A DNA stretch of 64,000 bases from PLA3 sp964592235 (GCA_964592235.1 CAZQCF010000002.1:124001-188000); one strand, 5' to 3'; positions 39,245-48,633 are shown, counted from the first letter of the stretch. A program made the numbers and translations. Notes: generated from the letters alone by a model not told the origin.

Positions 39245-39612
39245 TCTGCACCTCACGGTTTGCGGCGACACCAACAAAGTTTATGCGCGCAATTCGGCCG
39301 ACTTCGCGGACGATCGCCTCTTCCTAATATCGTCGCGACCGAGGCCTTGATTCACGCCTGGGTCCATCGCTTTTTGGGTCCGAGTCGGCCTAGAATCCGG
39401 TAAGAGGTGCGAAGTTCCCTCGCAAGGCCGCATTGGCCGCGGTGCGCGCGAGGCGATTGCTGACTCTCGAGCATTTCCGTGGGTTCCGCCGGGCCGGGGC
39501 GCGAGTGACGCGCCATGGTTGGTGCGATGCAACGCTTGCTCTATACTGCCGCGTCAGAAACGCCCGGCCGCGTGTCGCGGTTCGGGTGGCGGGACGGACC
39601 GGAATCACACCC
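39245..39612. other. 368-bp divergent intergenic region between MoxR and the epimerase
   Basis: Separates two divergent genes, so it must hold promoters for both, but I cannot pick clear -10/-35 pairs. The open frames that cross it (for example the upstream extension of the epimerase frame to 39433) have no binding site. No RNA gene is visible. Confidence 0.4.
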
Positions 39613-40587
39613 ATGCGAATTCTCATCACCGGCGGCGCGGGTTTCATCGGATCTCACCTGACGGATCGACTTCTCGCTGATGGGCACGAAGTCATCGCGC
39701 TGGACAACTTGAGCACCGGCAACGCGCGCAACCTCGAAGCCGCACGGTCCAATCCACGACTGCGATTCGTCCACGACGACGTACGCAGCGAACACACCCT
39801 GCACGTGCTGACCGAACAGTGCGACATGGTCTATCACCTTGCCGCGGCCGTCGGTGTACAACTGATCGTCGACGAACCCGTGCACACCATCGAGACCAAC
39901 ATTCACGGCAGCGAAGTAGTCCTCGCCATCGCAAACAAGTTCCGCAAACCCGTGCTGATCGCCTCCACGAGCGAGGTGTACGGCAAGAGCGAGAAAGTGC
40001 CCTTCCGCGAAGACGACGACACGGTCCTGGGCGCCACGCGCTTCAGCCGATGGTCGTACGCCTGCTCCAAGGCGATCGACGAATTTCTCGGCCTCGCCTA
40101 TCACCAGCAATACGGATTGCCCGTGGTGGTCGCCCGCTTCTTCAACACGGTCGGGCCGCGGCAGACGGGCCGCTACGGCATGGTCATTCCGCGCTTTGTC
40201 GAGTCGGCGCTCAAGAACGAGCCGATCCATATTTACGGAACCGGCAAGCAGTCGCGCTGCTTCGGGTTCGTTGGTGATGTCGTCGACGCGATCGTAAAGC
40301 TGATGAACAACCCCAAGGCCGCCGGGCGGGTCTACAACGTCGGCGCGACCGAAGAAGTCTCAATCGAAGGGCTGGCCGACAAGATCATCGCCATGACCGG
40401 CAGCAAGAGCACGAAGAAATTTCTCTCCTACGAAGAGGCCTACGGCCGCCCCTTTGATGACATGATGCGGCGCATTCCCTGCCTCGACCGCATCCGCGAG
40501 ATGACCGGCTACGAGCCGAAGGCGAACCTTGAGAAGATTCTCCAACTGGTCATCGCGGAGAAGAAAGAACAGTTGGCGCGAGCCTGA
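39613..40587 (+). CDS. NAD-dependent sugar-nucleotide epimerase/dehydratase, extended SDR
   Basis: 324 aa from the ATG at 39613; the frame opens at 39433, but the Rossmann start MRILITGGAGFIGSHL fixes the N-terminus. Glycine motif GGAGFIG, catalytic motif YACSK with the preceding STSEVYG, substrate loop FNTVGPRQTGRYGMVIPRFV and IYGTGKQSRCFGFVGDVVDA are present. The pattern fits the UDP-glucuronate decarboxylase / UDP-glucose 4-epimerase / GDP-mannose dehydratase group; the exact product cannot be settled by eye. It would supply sugar nucleotides for cell-surface glycans. The convergent VOC gene ends 10 bp downstream. Confidence 0.88.
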   Translation: MRILITGGAGFIGSHLTDRLLADGHEVIALDNLSTGNARNLEAARSNPRLRFVHDDVRSEHTLHVLTEQCDMVYHLAAAVGVQLIVDEPVHTIETNIHGSEVVLAIANKFRKPVLIASTSEVYGKSEKVPFREDDDTVLGATRFSRWSYACSKAIDEFLGLAYHQQYGLPVVVARFFNTVGPRQTGRYGMVIPRFVESALKNEPIHIYGTGKQSRCFGFVGDVVDAIVKLMNNPKAAGRVYNVGATEEVSIEGLADKIIAMTGSKSTKKFLSYEEAYGRPFDDMMRRIPCLDRIREMTGYEPKANLEKILQLVIAEKKEQLARA

Positions 40588-40597
40588 CCCCCGTCGC

Positions 40598-40972
40598 TCA
40601 ATCACTGCACTGAAGAAATCGCAGCGCGTTGCCGTCCGGGTCGCGCACATACATCTCTCGATTGCCCCAGGTCTGGTCGATGGGCGGCAGCGCGATGGCC
40701 ACGCCCCGCGACACAAACTCCGCATGCAGCGCGTCCACATCGCGAACGGCAAACGCAACGACCGATCCAAACACACCGTCCCCCGCATGGGACGAAAGAT
40801 GCAGGCGTGCGCCCTCTCGAATCAGCGCGATGAACGCCGGGTCCGTGGCGGGCGGCGAAGGCCGGTTTTCCGACTCCAGTTGAAAGCCGAGTTTGCCGCA
40901 ATAGAAAGGTTCGGATATGGCCATCGATGTCACGCGCAGCAAAGGCAACGCAACGATGAACTGCCTACTCAT
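40598..40972 (-). CDS. VOC/glyoxalase family protein
   Basis: 124 aa, one typical vicinal-oxygen-chelate monomer of two beta-alpha-beta-beta-beta modules. Visible features: LPLLRVTSMAISEPFYCGKLGFQLE at the N-terminus, RLHLSSHAGDG in the middle, FAVRDVDALHAEFVSRGV and the closing NREMYVRDPDGNALRFLQ. The last motif, DPDGN with flanking Glu, is the standard metal/ligand end of bleomycin-resistance-type proteins. Substrate unknown. It could be a resistance, dioxygenase-like or glyoxalase protein. Not in an obvious operon. Confidence 0.87.
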   Translation of the reverse strand: MSRQFIVALPLLRVTSMAISEPFYCGKLGFQLESENRPSPPATDPAFIALIREGARLHLSSHAGDGVFGSVVAFAVRDVDALHAEFVSRGVAIALPPIDQTWGNREMYVRDPDGNALRFLQCSD

Positions 40973-41012
40973 GGAACTTCCTCCGGTCGTGCTACACTAC
41001 AACCCGTTTCCA

Positions 41013-41114
41013 GACTCCTCTCCCCCTTGGGGGAGAGCCAGGGTGAGGAGTAATAGCGGTTAGGACGAAACGATTCACCCTCACCCCAGCACTATCCCGG
41101 GACGGGAGAGGGGT
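41013..41114. repeat. Intergenic palindromic (REP-like) element
   Basis: Includes the perfect 20-bp palindrome CTCTCCCCCTTGGGGGAGAG at 41018-41037. This is followed by AGGGTGAGG, a spacer, and the complementary TTCACCCTCACCCC, then ACGGGAGAGGGG. Elements of this layout occur in intergenic regions of many bacterial genomes. It lies between the VOC gene promoter side and the DUF486 gene. Confidence 0.7.
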
Positions 41115-41197
41115 TTTCACGCCGCATGCAGGATCGAGTTGTTGAAGTCGCGCGCCGAACGGTTCGGCGCGCCAGCCCGTTTACAAGGCACCAACCC

Positions 41198-41575
41198 ATG
41201 CCCGTAATTGTCCAAAGCATCATTCTGTTGACGATCTCCAACGTCTTCATGACTTTCGCGTGGTACGCCCATCTCAAGGAGCTGAATCACAAGCCGTGGA
41301 TCGTCGCGGCGATCATCAGTTGGGGCGTCGCGCTGCTTGAGTACCTGTTCCAGGTTCCGGCGAACCGAATCGGCGCGACGGCCTACAACGTCGGCCAGCT
41401 CAAGATTCTTCAGGAAGTCATAACGCTGACCGTGTTCGTGCCGTTCGCAGTGTTCTACCTCCGTGAATCGATCAAGCTGGACTACCTCTGGGCCGGGCTG
41501 TGCCTTTGCGGCGCGGTTTACTTCGTCTTCCGCGGCAGCGGCAACCCAACCGCCATGGCGAGCATCGGGCCTTGA
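41198..41575 (+). CDS. DUF486 family (DMT-like) membrane protein
   Basis: 125 aa from the ATG at 41198; the open frame starts at 41126 but the first 24 residues are Arg-rich shadow sequence overlapping a palindromic repeat. Four helices are expected: VIVQSIILLTISNVFMTFAWYAHL, WIVAAIISWGVALLEYLFQVPANRIG, EVITLTVFVPFAVFYL and LDYLWAGLCLCGAVYFVF. These match DUF486 proteins, a small branch of the drug/metabolite-transporter superfamily. Transport activity is not established. Stands alone. Confidence 0.85.
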   Translation: MPVIVQSIILLTISNVFMTFAWYAHLKELNHKPWIVAAIISWGVALLEYLFQVPANRIGATAYNVGQLKILQEVITLTVFVPFAVFYLRESIKLDYLWAGLCLCGAVYFVFRGSGNPTAMASIGP

Positions 41576-41690
41576 TCCAACGTAAGCTCTTCCCAGCTCT
41601 GCACAGTTTCGACGAGCCTGGATAGGGTGAAACAACCAGCGCCATGAACCGATTTGTCTCGCCGGTACCCTGCCCTCCCAGTCATAAACC

Positions 41691-41719
41691 TTGACATGAC
41701 AAGTATTAATTGATACACT
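41691..41719 (+). promoter_or_regulatory. Sigma-70-type promoter of the giant RTX gene
   Basis: TTGACA at 41691-41696, a 17-bp AT-rich spacer and TACACT at 41714-41719. It is the best consensus promoter in the window and stands out from GC-rich surroundings. The gene's ribosome-binding site and ATG follow about 70 bp downstream. Confidence 0.75.
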
Positions 41720-41792
41720 GCCCGCTGTTTGTAGCCGTTCCACCACGTCTCACGTCTCCATGAGGGGAAACGTGCGCTCCGGAGGGTCATCC

Positions 41793-44700
41793 ATGTTGCG
41801 AGCTGTTTCTGCGCTATTCGTGCTGCTGTTCTCGGCCTCTGTCGTAATCGCTACGCCGATCTCCAGCCTTCAGGGCACACCGACCGACGCTCCGGAAGCC
41901 ATCATCGCCCTGCCGATCGACGGCTCATGGACGGTACTCGACGAGATCATGGCCGTTGGCTCGTATTACTCGCCAATCTTCACCTACTCGTCACCCAATC
42001 CGGTGCAGATGGACGTCACGGACTTGTTCGTCGTTTCCGATCGCAACGAAGTCTGGCTCGACGGTGTCCTGCTCGGGGCGACGCCCGCGATGCCGGACTG
42101 GCCGGCCCTGATTCCCGCGGTCGGCCCATTTGATGATGCGCCGTACACGACCGATCCCGACGTGGCATGGACGCGCCCGGAATTCAGCAAGTCGACGTTC
42201 GTGCTGCCGGCCGGATCGCACATGATCACGCTCCGGAACATTCACATCCCGTCGAACTCGGCGCAGACCGGCCCGATGGACGACGGGACCGTGGCGTTTC
42301 GACTCGTGCCCGAACCGACGACCGCGCTGCTGCTCGTCGTGGCTGCGATGACGATTCTGCTTGCGCGCGGGCGCACGGCGCGCACCAGGCTCGCTCTGGC
42401 ACAGACGATTTCGCGGCGCGCCTGGACGGCAGCCCTGCTCCTCGCTGCCTTGCTGCCGACCTTTGTCGCAACGCAAGCTCTTGCCGCTCCCTGCGGCACG
42501 CTCAACGTTGATGTTATCAGCAACGTGCTGGAGATTCAGGGCACGACGGGCGGCGACAGCGTACGCATCGTCAAGAACGCGGGCAATCCTGCGATCGTAG
42601 ATATCTACACGCCCGCCGGCGACGCCACGCCCAGTTGCAGCTACGACTCGACCGCGACGCCATTCGGCACGATCCGCGTCACAGCCGACGACGGCGACGA
42701 CCTGATCGTCTTCGACGATTCCAACGGAGCGATCTCCAACATGTGGGTCATCGAGGTGAACGGCGGCGGCGGTGAGGACATCGTCCTGGGCGGACTCGAT
42801 CTGAATGTCACGTCTCTGAACGACGCCCTGACGATGATCGCGACGCTCCAGCAAGCCCAGACCTACATCGACCGCGTCCTGGACATGCTCGATGCGCCGC
42901 AGAGCAGTTGCAACACGGCGTCGTGCCTCGTCGAGAACGCCGCGACCCTCGCAAAGGACGCCGGCAACAACCTCGTCCTGCCCACGGCCAACTACGTGCG
43001 AGATATCGAGAGCGAACTCGTCCAGCCGACCGCTGCGACCGTTCAGAAAGCCCACAGCCGCATCGCAAACTACCTGAACAATTACGTCGCGGGTGACGTG
43101 CAGGGCATCTCGCAGGAAGCACAGGTGCTTTCCGCGGACGTGGAAGTCATGATCGATGAGTTCGAGTTGCTCCTGCCCTTTGCGAACGACCTTCTCGTCC
43201 GCGCGCAGTCGTTGTATGACCGGGCCGCGAGCCTCGGCATGGAAACGCAGAACGGCGATCCCGTTGCCTTGCTCATGCAGACCATCGAGAGCCACGTGCT
43301 CACGATCAGCGAACTGTCGCTCATGTGCGACGAAGACCCCGAGCCGACCGAAACAGAATTCAACGAGGACTTGCAGGACCCCAGCGGGCTGCCTCCGATT
43401 TGCGCTGAAGTCGAGCGGCGCGTCGAAGCCCTCGAGGCCATCACGGACACGGTCGAAGCCCGCGTCAATCAGGTCGAATTGGAAGGCGACGCCTACGAGG
43501 CCGACGGCAATGCACTGGAGGCACTCGCCGACAGCAAGGGCGACGATGAAATCCCGTCCTCCAACGCGGCCCAGATGGAGACGCAGGGCGACAACCTCGT
43601 CGCCACGAGCGACACGCTTAGCGCGACGACGGACGCGCTCGCCGCCGACTGGGAACAGTGGGTCGCGCAGGCCGAGAGCGATCTGGAGAATCGCGGCGAT
43701 ACCATGCACACACGCGGGCAAACCGAAGTGCTCGCCGCGGCCGACGCGCTGGAGGCCCAGGCCCAATCCAGCGTCGAGGCAGCCGCCGACGCACTCCTCG
43801 CCGAAGCTGACCAGCTTGCGGCCGACCTCGATGCGCTCATGACGGCGGCTGCGCCGATTCTCGGGGACACGCTGGCGTTCGCCGGCGGAAGCAACTCCTG
43901 CGAAATAACCCCGACGAACACGCTCTCCGGCGGACCGGGCAACGACGTGCTGATCGGCTCGACCGGGAGCGACAAGATCGACGGCGGCGACGACGCCGAC
44001 CTGATCATCGGCCTCGGCGGCGACGACGAATTGAACGGCGACGACGGCAATGATCTCATCTTCGGCGGCGGCGGCAACGACCGCATCAACGGCGGCGCCA
44101 AGGTCGACATCCTCGTCGGCAACAAGGGCAACGATTGCATCTTCGGTGGCGGCGGCCAGACGTTAACGCGTGGCAGTCTCTCGGTCGCCATGGGCGACAT
44201 CTTCTTCGGCGTTGGCGGCGATGACACGATCGTGGCAGGAGACAGCGAAGACGACGACCCCGAGGAGATCGACTTCGTCATGGGCGGAGACGACAACGAC
44301 CGCGTGCGCGTCAGCCACGGCGGCGATCTGACCATCGGCTCGTTCACAATCAAACTGGGCAATCTCGTCTTCGGTGGCGATGGGAATGATGACATCCTGA
44401 CGAAAGATGGCATTGATGTCCTCTTCGGCGGGGGCGGCGAAGACACGGTTAACGCCGGCAAGGGCGCGCAGCTCACCATCGGCAGCGGCAGCAGCCAGTT
44501 CCGCCTCGCTCTCGGAGACCTCATCTTCGGCGGCGGCGACAACGACACCATCGACGGCGACGATCCCGATGCCGACGAGGCCGATCAGGACATCGACGTG
44601 ATCTTCGGGCGCGACGGCGACGACACGATCCACGGTCACGCCGGCGGCCTCTTGAGCATCGGCGATGTCAGCGATCCGGACTTCGAACTGCGGCTGGGCA

Positions 44701-47700
44701 ATCTCATTTTTGGCGGCAACGGCAAGGACGGAATCGATACCACCGCGGGAATCGACGTGATCTTCGGCGGCGACGATGACGATACCGTGTCGACTGCGGG
44801 CAAGGGCCACCTGCTCACCATCGGGGATGACGATTTCCGCCTCGCGCTGGGAGATCTCCTCTTCGGCGGCAACGGCAACGACGAACTGCATGGCGACGAC
44901 CCGGAAGCCGACCGCGCCGACGACGACATCGACGTGATCTTCGGCCGCGACGGCGACGACACCATCTTCGGTTACGGCGGCGGGCTGCTCTCCATCGGCG
45001 ATTCCAGCGACCCCGATCTTGAACTCAAGCTTGGAAACGTCATCTTCGGCGGCGACCAGAACGACGAGATCGAAACGCTCGACGGTATCGATCTAATTTT
45101 CTGCGGCGCGGGCGACGACACCGCCTCGGCCGGCAAGGGGCACGTCCTCAACATCAACGACACATTCAAGATTGACCTGGGCGATCTCATCTTCGGCCAG
45201 GCTGGCAACGACACGCTGCACGGCGACGCGGCCGATCCGCCCGAAGGCGGCGACGAGCACGACGGCATCGACCTCATCTTTGGCGCATCCGGCGAAGATA
45301 ACATTTACGGCTGCACCGGCGGCAACATTGAACTGCCCGATCAGAACTTCTGCCTGCTCTTTGGCAATCTTCTCTTCGGCGGGCCCGACAACGACCTCAT
45401 CCGCGCGGACTACGAGAATCAGGACACCAACAACCCCCAGGGCGGCATTGACCTCGCCTTCGGCGCCGGCGGCAACGACACGATCGAGGGCAAGGAAGGC
45501 TCGCTCATCATCATCGGCGACATCACCAGCGGCCAGGCCGTCATCATCTTCTTCGGTAACCTGCTCTTCGGCGGGCCGGGCAACGACACGATCCAGGGTG
45601 CGAACGGCTCGGATCTTTGCTCCGGCGTCAACGAAGACCTCGACGAACTACTCAACGATCTGGGCGTCGGCGACCTCGGCGGCGCGGCCGACCTTATCTT
45701 CTGCGGACCGGGCAACGACGAAGTGGACGCCTACAACGGCATCGACCTCGTCTTCGGCGCCGACGGCGACGACATCCTGCGTGCCGACCACGGCGGCATC
45801 GTGGTCGTCCCCATCAGCGGCGTGCCCACTCCCATCGCATTCGGCAATCTCATGTTCGGCAACGACGGCGAGGACGACATCACCAGCCTCGGCCGCCTGC
45901 TGTTGCCGACCGTGCCGCCCATGGAGATCGATCTGCTCTTCGGCGGGCCGTGTGACGACATCATCTCGGCCGGTGACGGCTTGAATCTCGTTTTTGGCGG
46001 CAAGGAAAACGACACGATCACCGCCGGCGACGGCATCAACCTGCTCTTCGGCAACGCCGAGAACGACACCATCACCGCGGGCACGGGCCTGAACCTCGTG
46101 TTCGGCAATCGTGGAAATGACACGATCACGTCGCAGGATGGCCTGAACGTGCTGTTCGGCAATCGAGAAGACGACGTCATCAACGCCGGCAGCGGATTGA
46201 ACATCGCCTTCGGCGGCAAGAATGACGACACCGTGCAGGCCGGCGCGGGCGTCAACATCCTGTTCGGCAACGCCGGCGTCGATCACGTTGAGGGTGGTGC
46301 GGGCCTGAACGTTTTGTTCGGCAACAAGGGCGACGACGAAGTCATCGGCGGCCCGGGCCTGTCCGTCCTGTTCGGGAACAAGGACAACGACGAAGTCACC
46401 GGCGGCGTAGGCCTCTGCGTCGCGTTCGGCAATGCCGATCATGACGAAGTCACCGGCGGTCCGGGGCTTGCCGTGTTGTTCGGCAACGGCGGCGAGGACC
46501 GCGTGCGATCCAGCAGCGGCCTCGGCGTGCTGTTCGGCAACGGCGACAACGACATTCTCCAGTCCGGCGGGCCAGCGCTCTTCATCGCGTTCGGCAACAG
46601 CGGCGACGACGTGCTCATCGGTGCGGGAGGGCTGAATCTGCTCTTCGGCAACACCGGCAATGACCAGTTCTTTGGCGGCGGCGGCACGAACATCGCCTTC
46701 GGCAACAAGAACAACGACACCATCCGCGGCGACGCCGGGGTGGACTTCCTCTTCGGCAATCTCGACGACGACCAGATGGCAGGCGGCGGCAACAAGGACT
46801 TCATGTTCGGCAACCGCGGCAACGACTGCCTCTCCACCGAGGGCGGCGGCGACTATGCCTTCGGCAATCGCGGCAACGATCAGGTCCGCAGCGGCTCCGA
46901 CGGCAATTGTGACTGGCTCTTCGGCAATCGCGGCAACGACAATCTCTACCGCTGTCAGACCTGCGACAAGCGCTTCGGCGGTCGCGGGAGCGATACCAAG
47001 CACGACGACTGCACCGGTTGCACCCTCACCGCCCCGGCGCGCGGCGAGGTCCGCGGCCGCGTCACCATCGACTTCGACGGCGACGGCATCGGCGATGTGC
47101 CGCAACCCGGCGTCACCGTCACGGCCGGCTCGGGCAGCGCGGTCACCGACGCCGACGGCAACTATCGCATCGCCGGCCTCGGCACCGGCGGATACACCGT
47201 CGCCGAAACCGTGCCGACCGACTTCGTGCAAGTCTCCCTGCCGACCACTTACAGCATCTCGATCGGGTCGCAGGGCATCGATCTGCACGTCAGCAAGAAC
47301 TTCGTGAATCGCCCGCGTTGCTTCGTCTCGCTGGACGGCTGGTCCTGCACCGGCGCGCCCTGCGCCCAGCCCGGCGCCGAGTGCCGCCCGGTCCTGGTGC
47401 GGCGCGTCTCGCGCTGCAGCAATGGCGCGATCTGCGGCAGCTCCGAGGATTGCCCCTGCGGCAGCGATTGCACGCCGTCGTGGGCCATCGAGGAATGCTC
47501 CTGCGATGCGACCTGCTGGATCGATCTCGATCCGGTCACCGGGCCTTCGTGCTCGAGCGTCTGCATCGACGGCACCGCTTGCCAGTTAATCCAGGATGGT
47601 GACTTGTTCTACTGCGGCGGCTGCCAGGAGCCGTGCAACGTCGACGACGGGAAACTGTTCCAGGGCTTCAATGACATCACCAACCTCCCGCCGCAGGACT

Positions 47701-48404
47701 GGCACATGATCAACATGAGCCAGCCGCTCGGCAGCACCGGCTGGTTCCAGGGAAATCCTGCGGTCTTCCCGGCGCATGCAGGCCCGCCCAATTCCTACAT
47801 CGCCGCCGACAAGAGCAACGGCGCGAACGTCGCGACGATCAGCAACTGGCTGATCCTCCCGCCGCGCACGCTCAAGAACGGCGACCGGTTTAACTTTTTC
47901 ACGCGATCGGCGCCGAGCCCCGTCGCCGAAGCCGACCGCCTCCAGGTCCGCATGAGCCTCAACTGTTGCAGCACGAATGTCGGCGACTCGGTGACGAGTG
48001 TCGGCGATTTCACGTCGCTCCTGCTAGACATCAACCCGACCTACTCACCGGTCGGCTATCCGTTCCAGTGGACCCTCTTCACCGTTGTCATCACGGGACT
48101 GCCCGAGCCCACCTGCGGGCGACTCGCCTTCCGCTACTTTGTGGAAGACAGCGGACCAGCCGGCCTGAACGGCCATTACATCGGCATTGACACGATGAAT
48201 TACCTGCCGCTGCCGCCTCCCGAGGCGGGCTGCCCGTGCGCCGGAGACACGACGGGAGACCAGACGATCAACGGTGACGACATTCAGGCGTTCGTGCGGT
48301 GTGTGACACAGGCAGAGCCGGCCGAATCTCCGGCCTGCTCCTGCGCGACGCTGACCGTCGAGGAGTTTGTCGGCAAGCTGCTGGCCGCCGAGGAGTGTCC
48401 GTAG
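41793..48404 (+). CDS. Giant secreted RTX-repeat protein with internal PEP-CTERM signal and dockerin-like end
   Basis: 2203 aa from the ATG at 41793, with GGAGG 7 bp upstream. Order: signal peptide (1-20); beta-rich domain to residue about 171; VPEP motif, helix and RGRTARTR, i.e. a PEP-CTERM sorting signal (42306-42390); then a second signal-like helix ending ATQALAA (about 42414-42488). Next come a helical Ala/Glu/Asp-rich region (about 42790-43870) and a calcium-binding RTX region (about 43910-46990). The RTX part has classical GGxGxDxIxG nonapeptides and then about 20 copies of an 18-residue FGN-x-x-x-D unit. The C-terminus holds an SdrD-B-like domain (about 47035-47310), a Cys-rich segment, a cleaved-adhesin-like domain and a dockerin-like CPCAGDTTGDQTINGDDIQ (48226-48400). 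Likely a cell-surface or secreted adhesin. Confidence 0.8.
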   Translation: MLRAVSALFVLLFSASVVIATPISSLQGTPTDAPEAIIALPIDGSWTVLDEIMAVGSYYSPIFTYSSPNPVQMDVTDLFVVSDRNEVWLDGVLLGATPAMPDWPALIPAVGPFDDAPYTTDPDVAWTRPEFSKSTFVLPAGSHMITLRNIHIPSNSAQTGPMDDGTVAFRLVPEPTTALLLVVAAMTILLARGRTARTRLALAQTISRRAWTAALLLAALLPTFVATQALAAPCGTLNVDVISNVLEIQGTTGGDSVRIVKNAGNPAIVDIYTPAGDATPSCSYDSTATPFGTIRVTADDGDDLIVFDDSNGAISNMWVIEVNGGGGEDIVLGGLDLNVTSLNDALTMIATLQQAQTYIDRVLDMLDAPQSSCNTASCLVENAATLAKDAGNNLVLPTANYVRDIESELVQPTAATVQKAHSRIANYLNNYVAGDVQGISQEAQVLSADVEVMIDEFELLLPFANDLLVRAQSLYDRAASLGMETQNGDPVALLMQTIESHVLTISELSLMCDEDPEPTETEFNEDLQDPSGLPPICAEVERRVEALEAITDTVEARVNQVELEGDAYEADGNALEALADSKGDDEIPSSNAAQMETQGDNLVATSDTLSATTDALAADWEQWVAQAESDLENRGDTMHTRGQTEVLAAADALEAQAQSSVEAAADALLAEADQLAADLDALMTAAAPILGDTLAFAGGSNSCEITPTNTLSGGPGNDVLIGSTGSDKIDGGDDADLIIGLGGDDELNGDDGNDLIFGGGGNDRINGGAKVDILVGNKGNDCIFGGGGQTLTRGSLSVAMGDIFFGVGGDDTIVAGDSEDDDPEEIDFVMGGDDNDRVRVSHGGDLTIGSFTIKLGNLVFGGDGNDDILTKDGIDVLFGGGGEDTVNAGKGAQLTIGSGSSQFRLALGDLIFGGGDNDTIDGDDPDADEADQDIDVIFGRDGDDTIHGHAGGLLSIGDVSDPDFELRLGNLIFGGNGKDGIDTTAGIDVIFGGDDDDTVSTAGKGHLLTIGDDDFRLALGDLLFGGNGNDELHGDDPEADRADDDIDVIFGRDGDDTIFGYGGGLLSIGDSSDPDLELKLGNVIFGGDQNDEIETLDGIDLIFCGAGDDTASAGKGHVLNINDTFKIDLGDLIFGQAGNDTLHGDAADPPEGGDEHDGIDLIFGASGEDNIYGCTGGNIELPDQNFCLLFGNLLFGGPDNDLIRADYENQDTNNPQGGIDLAFGAGGNDTIEGKEGSLIIIGDITSGQAVIIFFGNLLFGGPGNDTIQGANGSDLCSGVNEDLDELLNDLGVGDLGGAADLIFCGPGNDEVDAYNGIDLVFGADGDDILRADHGGIVVVPISGVPTPIAFGNLMFGNDGEDDITSLGRLLLPTVPPMEIDLLFGGPCDDIISAGDGLNLVFGGKENDTITAGDGINLLFGNAENDTITAGTGLNLVFGNRGNDTITSQDGLNVLFGNREDDVINAGSGLNIAFGGKNDDTVQAGAGVNILFGNAGVDHVEGGAGLNVLFGNKGDDEVIGGPGLSVLFGNKDNDEVTGGVGLCVAFGNADHDEVTGGPGLAVLFGNGGEDRVRSSSGLGVLFGNGDNDILQSGGPALFIAFGNSGDDVLIGAGGLNLLFGNTGNDQFFGGGGTNIAFGNKNNDTIRGDAGVDFLFGNLDDDQMAGGGNKDFMFGNRGNDCLSTEGGGDYAFGNRGNDQVRSGSDGNCDWLFGNRGNDNLYRCQTCDKRFGGRGSDTKHDDCTGCTLTAPARGEVRGRVTIDFDGDGIGDVPQPGVTVTAGSGSAVTDADGNYRIAGLGTGGYTVAETVPTDFVQVSLPTTYSISIGSQGIDLHVSKNFVNRPRCFVSLDGWSCTGAPCAQPGAECRPVLVRRVSRCSNGAICGSSEDCPCGSDCTPSWAIEECSCDATCWIDLDPVTGPSCSSVCIDGTACQLIQDGDLFYCGGCQEPCNVDDGKLFQGFNDITNLPPQDWHMINMSQPLGSTGWFQGNPAVFPAHAGPPNSYIAADKSNGANVATISNWLILPPRTLKNGDRFNFFTRSAPSPVAEADRLQVRMSLNCCSTNVGDSVTSVGDFTSLLLDINPTYSPVGYPFQWTLFTVVITGLPEPTCGRLAFRYFVEDSGPAGLNGHYIGIDTMNYLPLPPPEAGCPCAGDTTGDQTINGDDIQAFVRCVTQAEPAESPACSCATLTVEEFVGKLLAAEECP
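42306..42395 (+). other. Internal PEP-CTERM sorting signal inside the RTX protein
   Basis: Codes for VPEP, a hydrophobic helix (ALLLVVAAMTILLA) and a basic cluster (RGRTARTR). This tripartite layout normally ends a protein and is processed by an exosortase. Here translation continues without a stop into a second signal peptide. The ATG at 42348 lies within it but has no ribosome-binding site. Confidence 0.7.
43910..46990 (+). repeat. RTX/FGN-repeat-coding tract
   Basis: The first half encodes GGxGNDxIxG calcium-binding nonapeptides embedded in 50-90-residue super-repeats that each restart with 'xLGNLIFGG'. From about 45960 the pattern tightens to an 18-residue (54-bp) unit with FGN and a conserved Asp. 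The tract also produces long, spurious antisense frames, which I leave out. Confidence 0.8.
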
Positions 48405-48420
48405 AAGGCTGCCCCAGGTC

Positions 48421-48493
48421 CGTCACCCCCCGCGAAGGCGGGGGTCCAGACCGCTCGGGAGTTCACTGGATTCCCGCTTTCGCGGGAATGACG
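48421..48493. repeat. Compound palindromic repeat after the RTX gene
   Basis: Two hairpins flanked by an inverted CGTCA/TGACG pair: CCCCCGC/GCGGGGG at 48427-48444 and ATTCCCGC/GCGGGAAT at 48470-48489. It matches the general form of the widely distributed 'ATTCCCGCTTTCGCGGGAAT' intergenic repeats and is not specific to this locus. Confidence 0.75.
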
Positions 48494-48600
48494 AAATCGT
48501 GCGCCGTGAATGTTGGGATGGCTCCCAGCGTGATGCGGAAACGGGGCGGTCTACACCCGGCGCGTTCGCTTTGACTCGTTTGAATTCAGGCCTTTCGAAG

Positions 48601-48633
48601 GCCCCGGGCACTCGCGCTCGGGGCTTTCTTTTT
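48601..48633 (+). terminator. Intrinsic terminator after the RTX gene
   Basis: GCCCCGGGC (48601-48609) pairs with GCTCGGGGC (48616-48624, one G-U pair), 6-base loop, followed by TTTCTTTTT. A strong rho-independent terminator located about 200 bp after the RTX stop. Confidence 0.85.

Noticed and set aside
41991..43766. Antisense frame over the start of the RTX gene
   Set aside because: Valine/arginine-rich shadow of the sense frame without a signal or motif.
45960..46990. Regularly spaced repeats as a CRISPR array
   Set aside because: The 54-bp periodicity is in frame and codes for degenerate RTX-type units; repeats are not identical and spacers are not unique.
45648..47288. Antisense frame of 546 codons over the RTX repeats
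   Set aside because: Its repeats (VVAAIAEEH-like) are the reverse complement of the sense FGN repeats, so it is a by-product of repetitive DNA.
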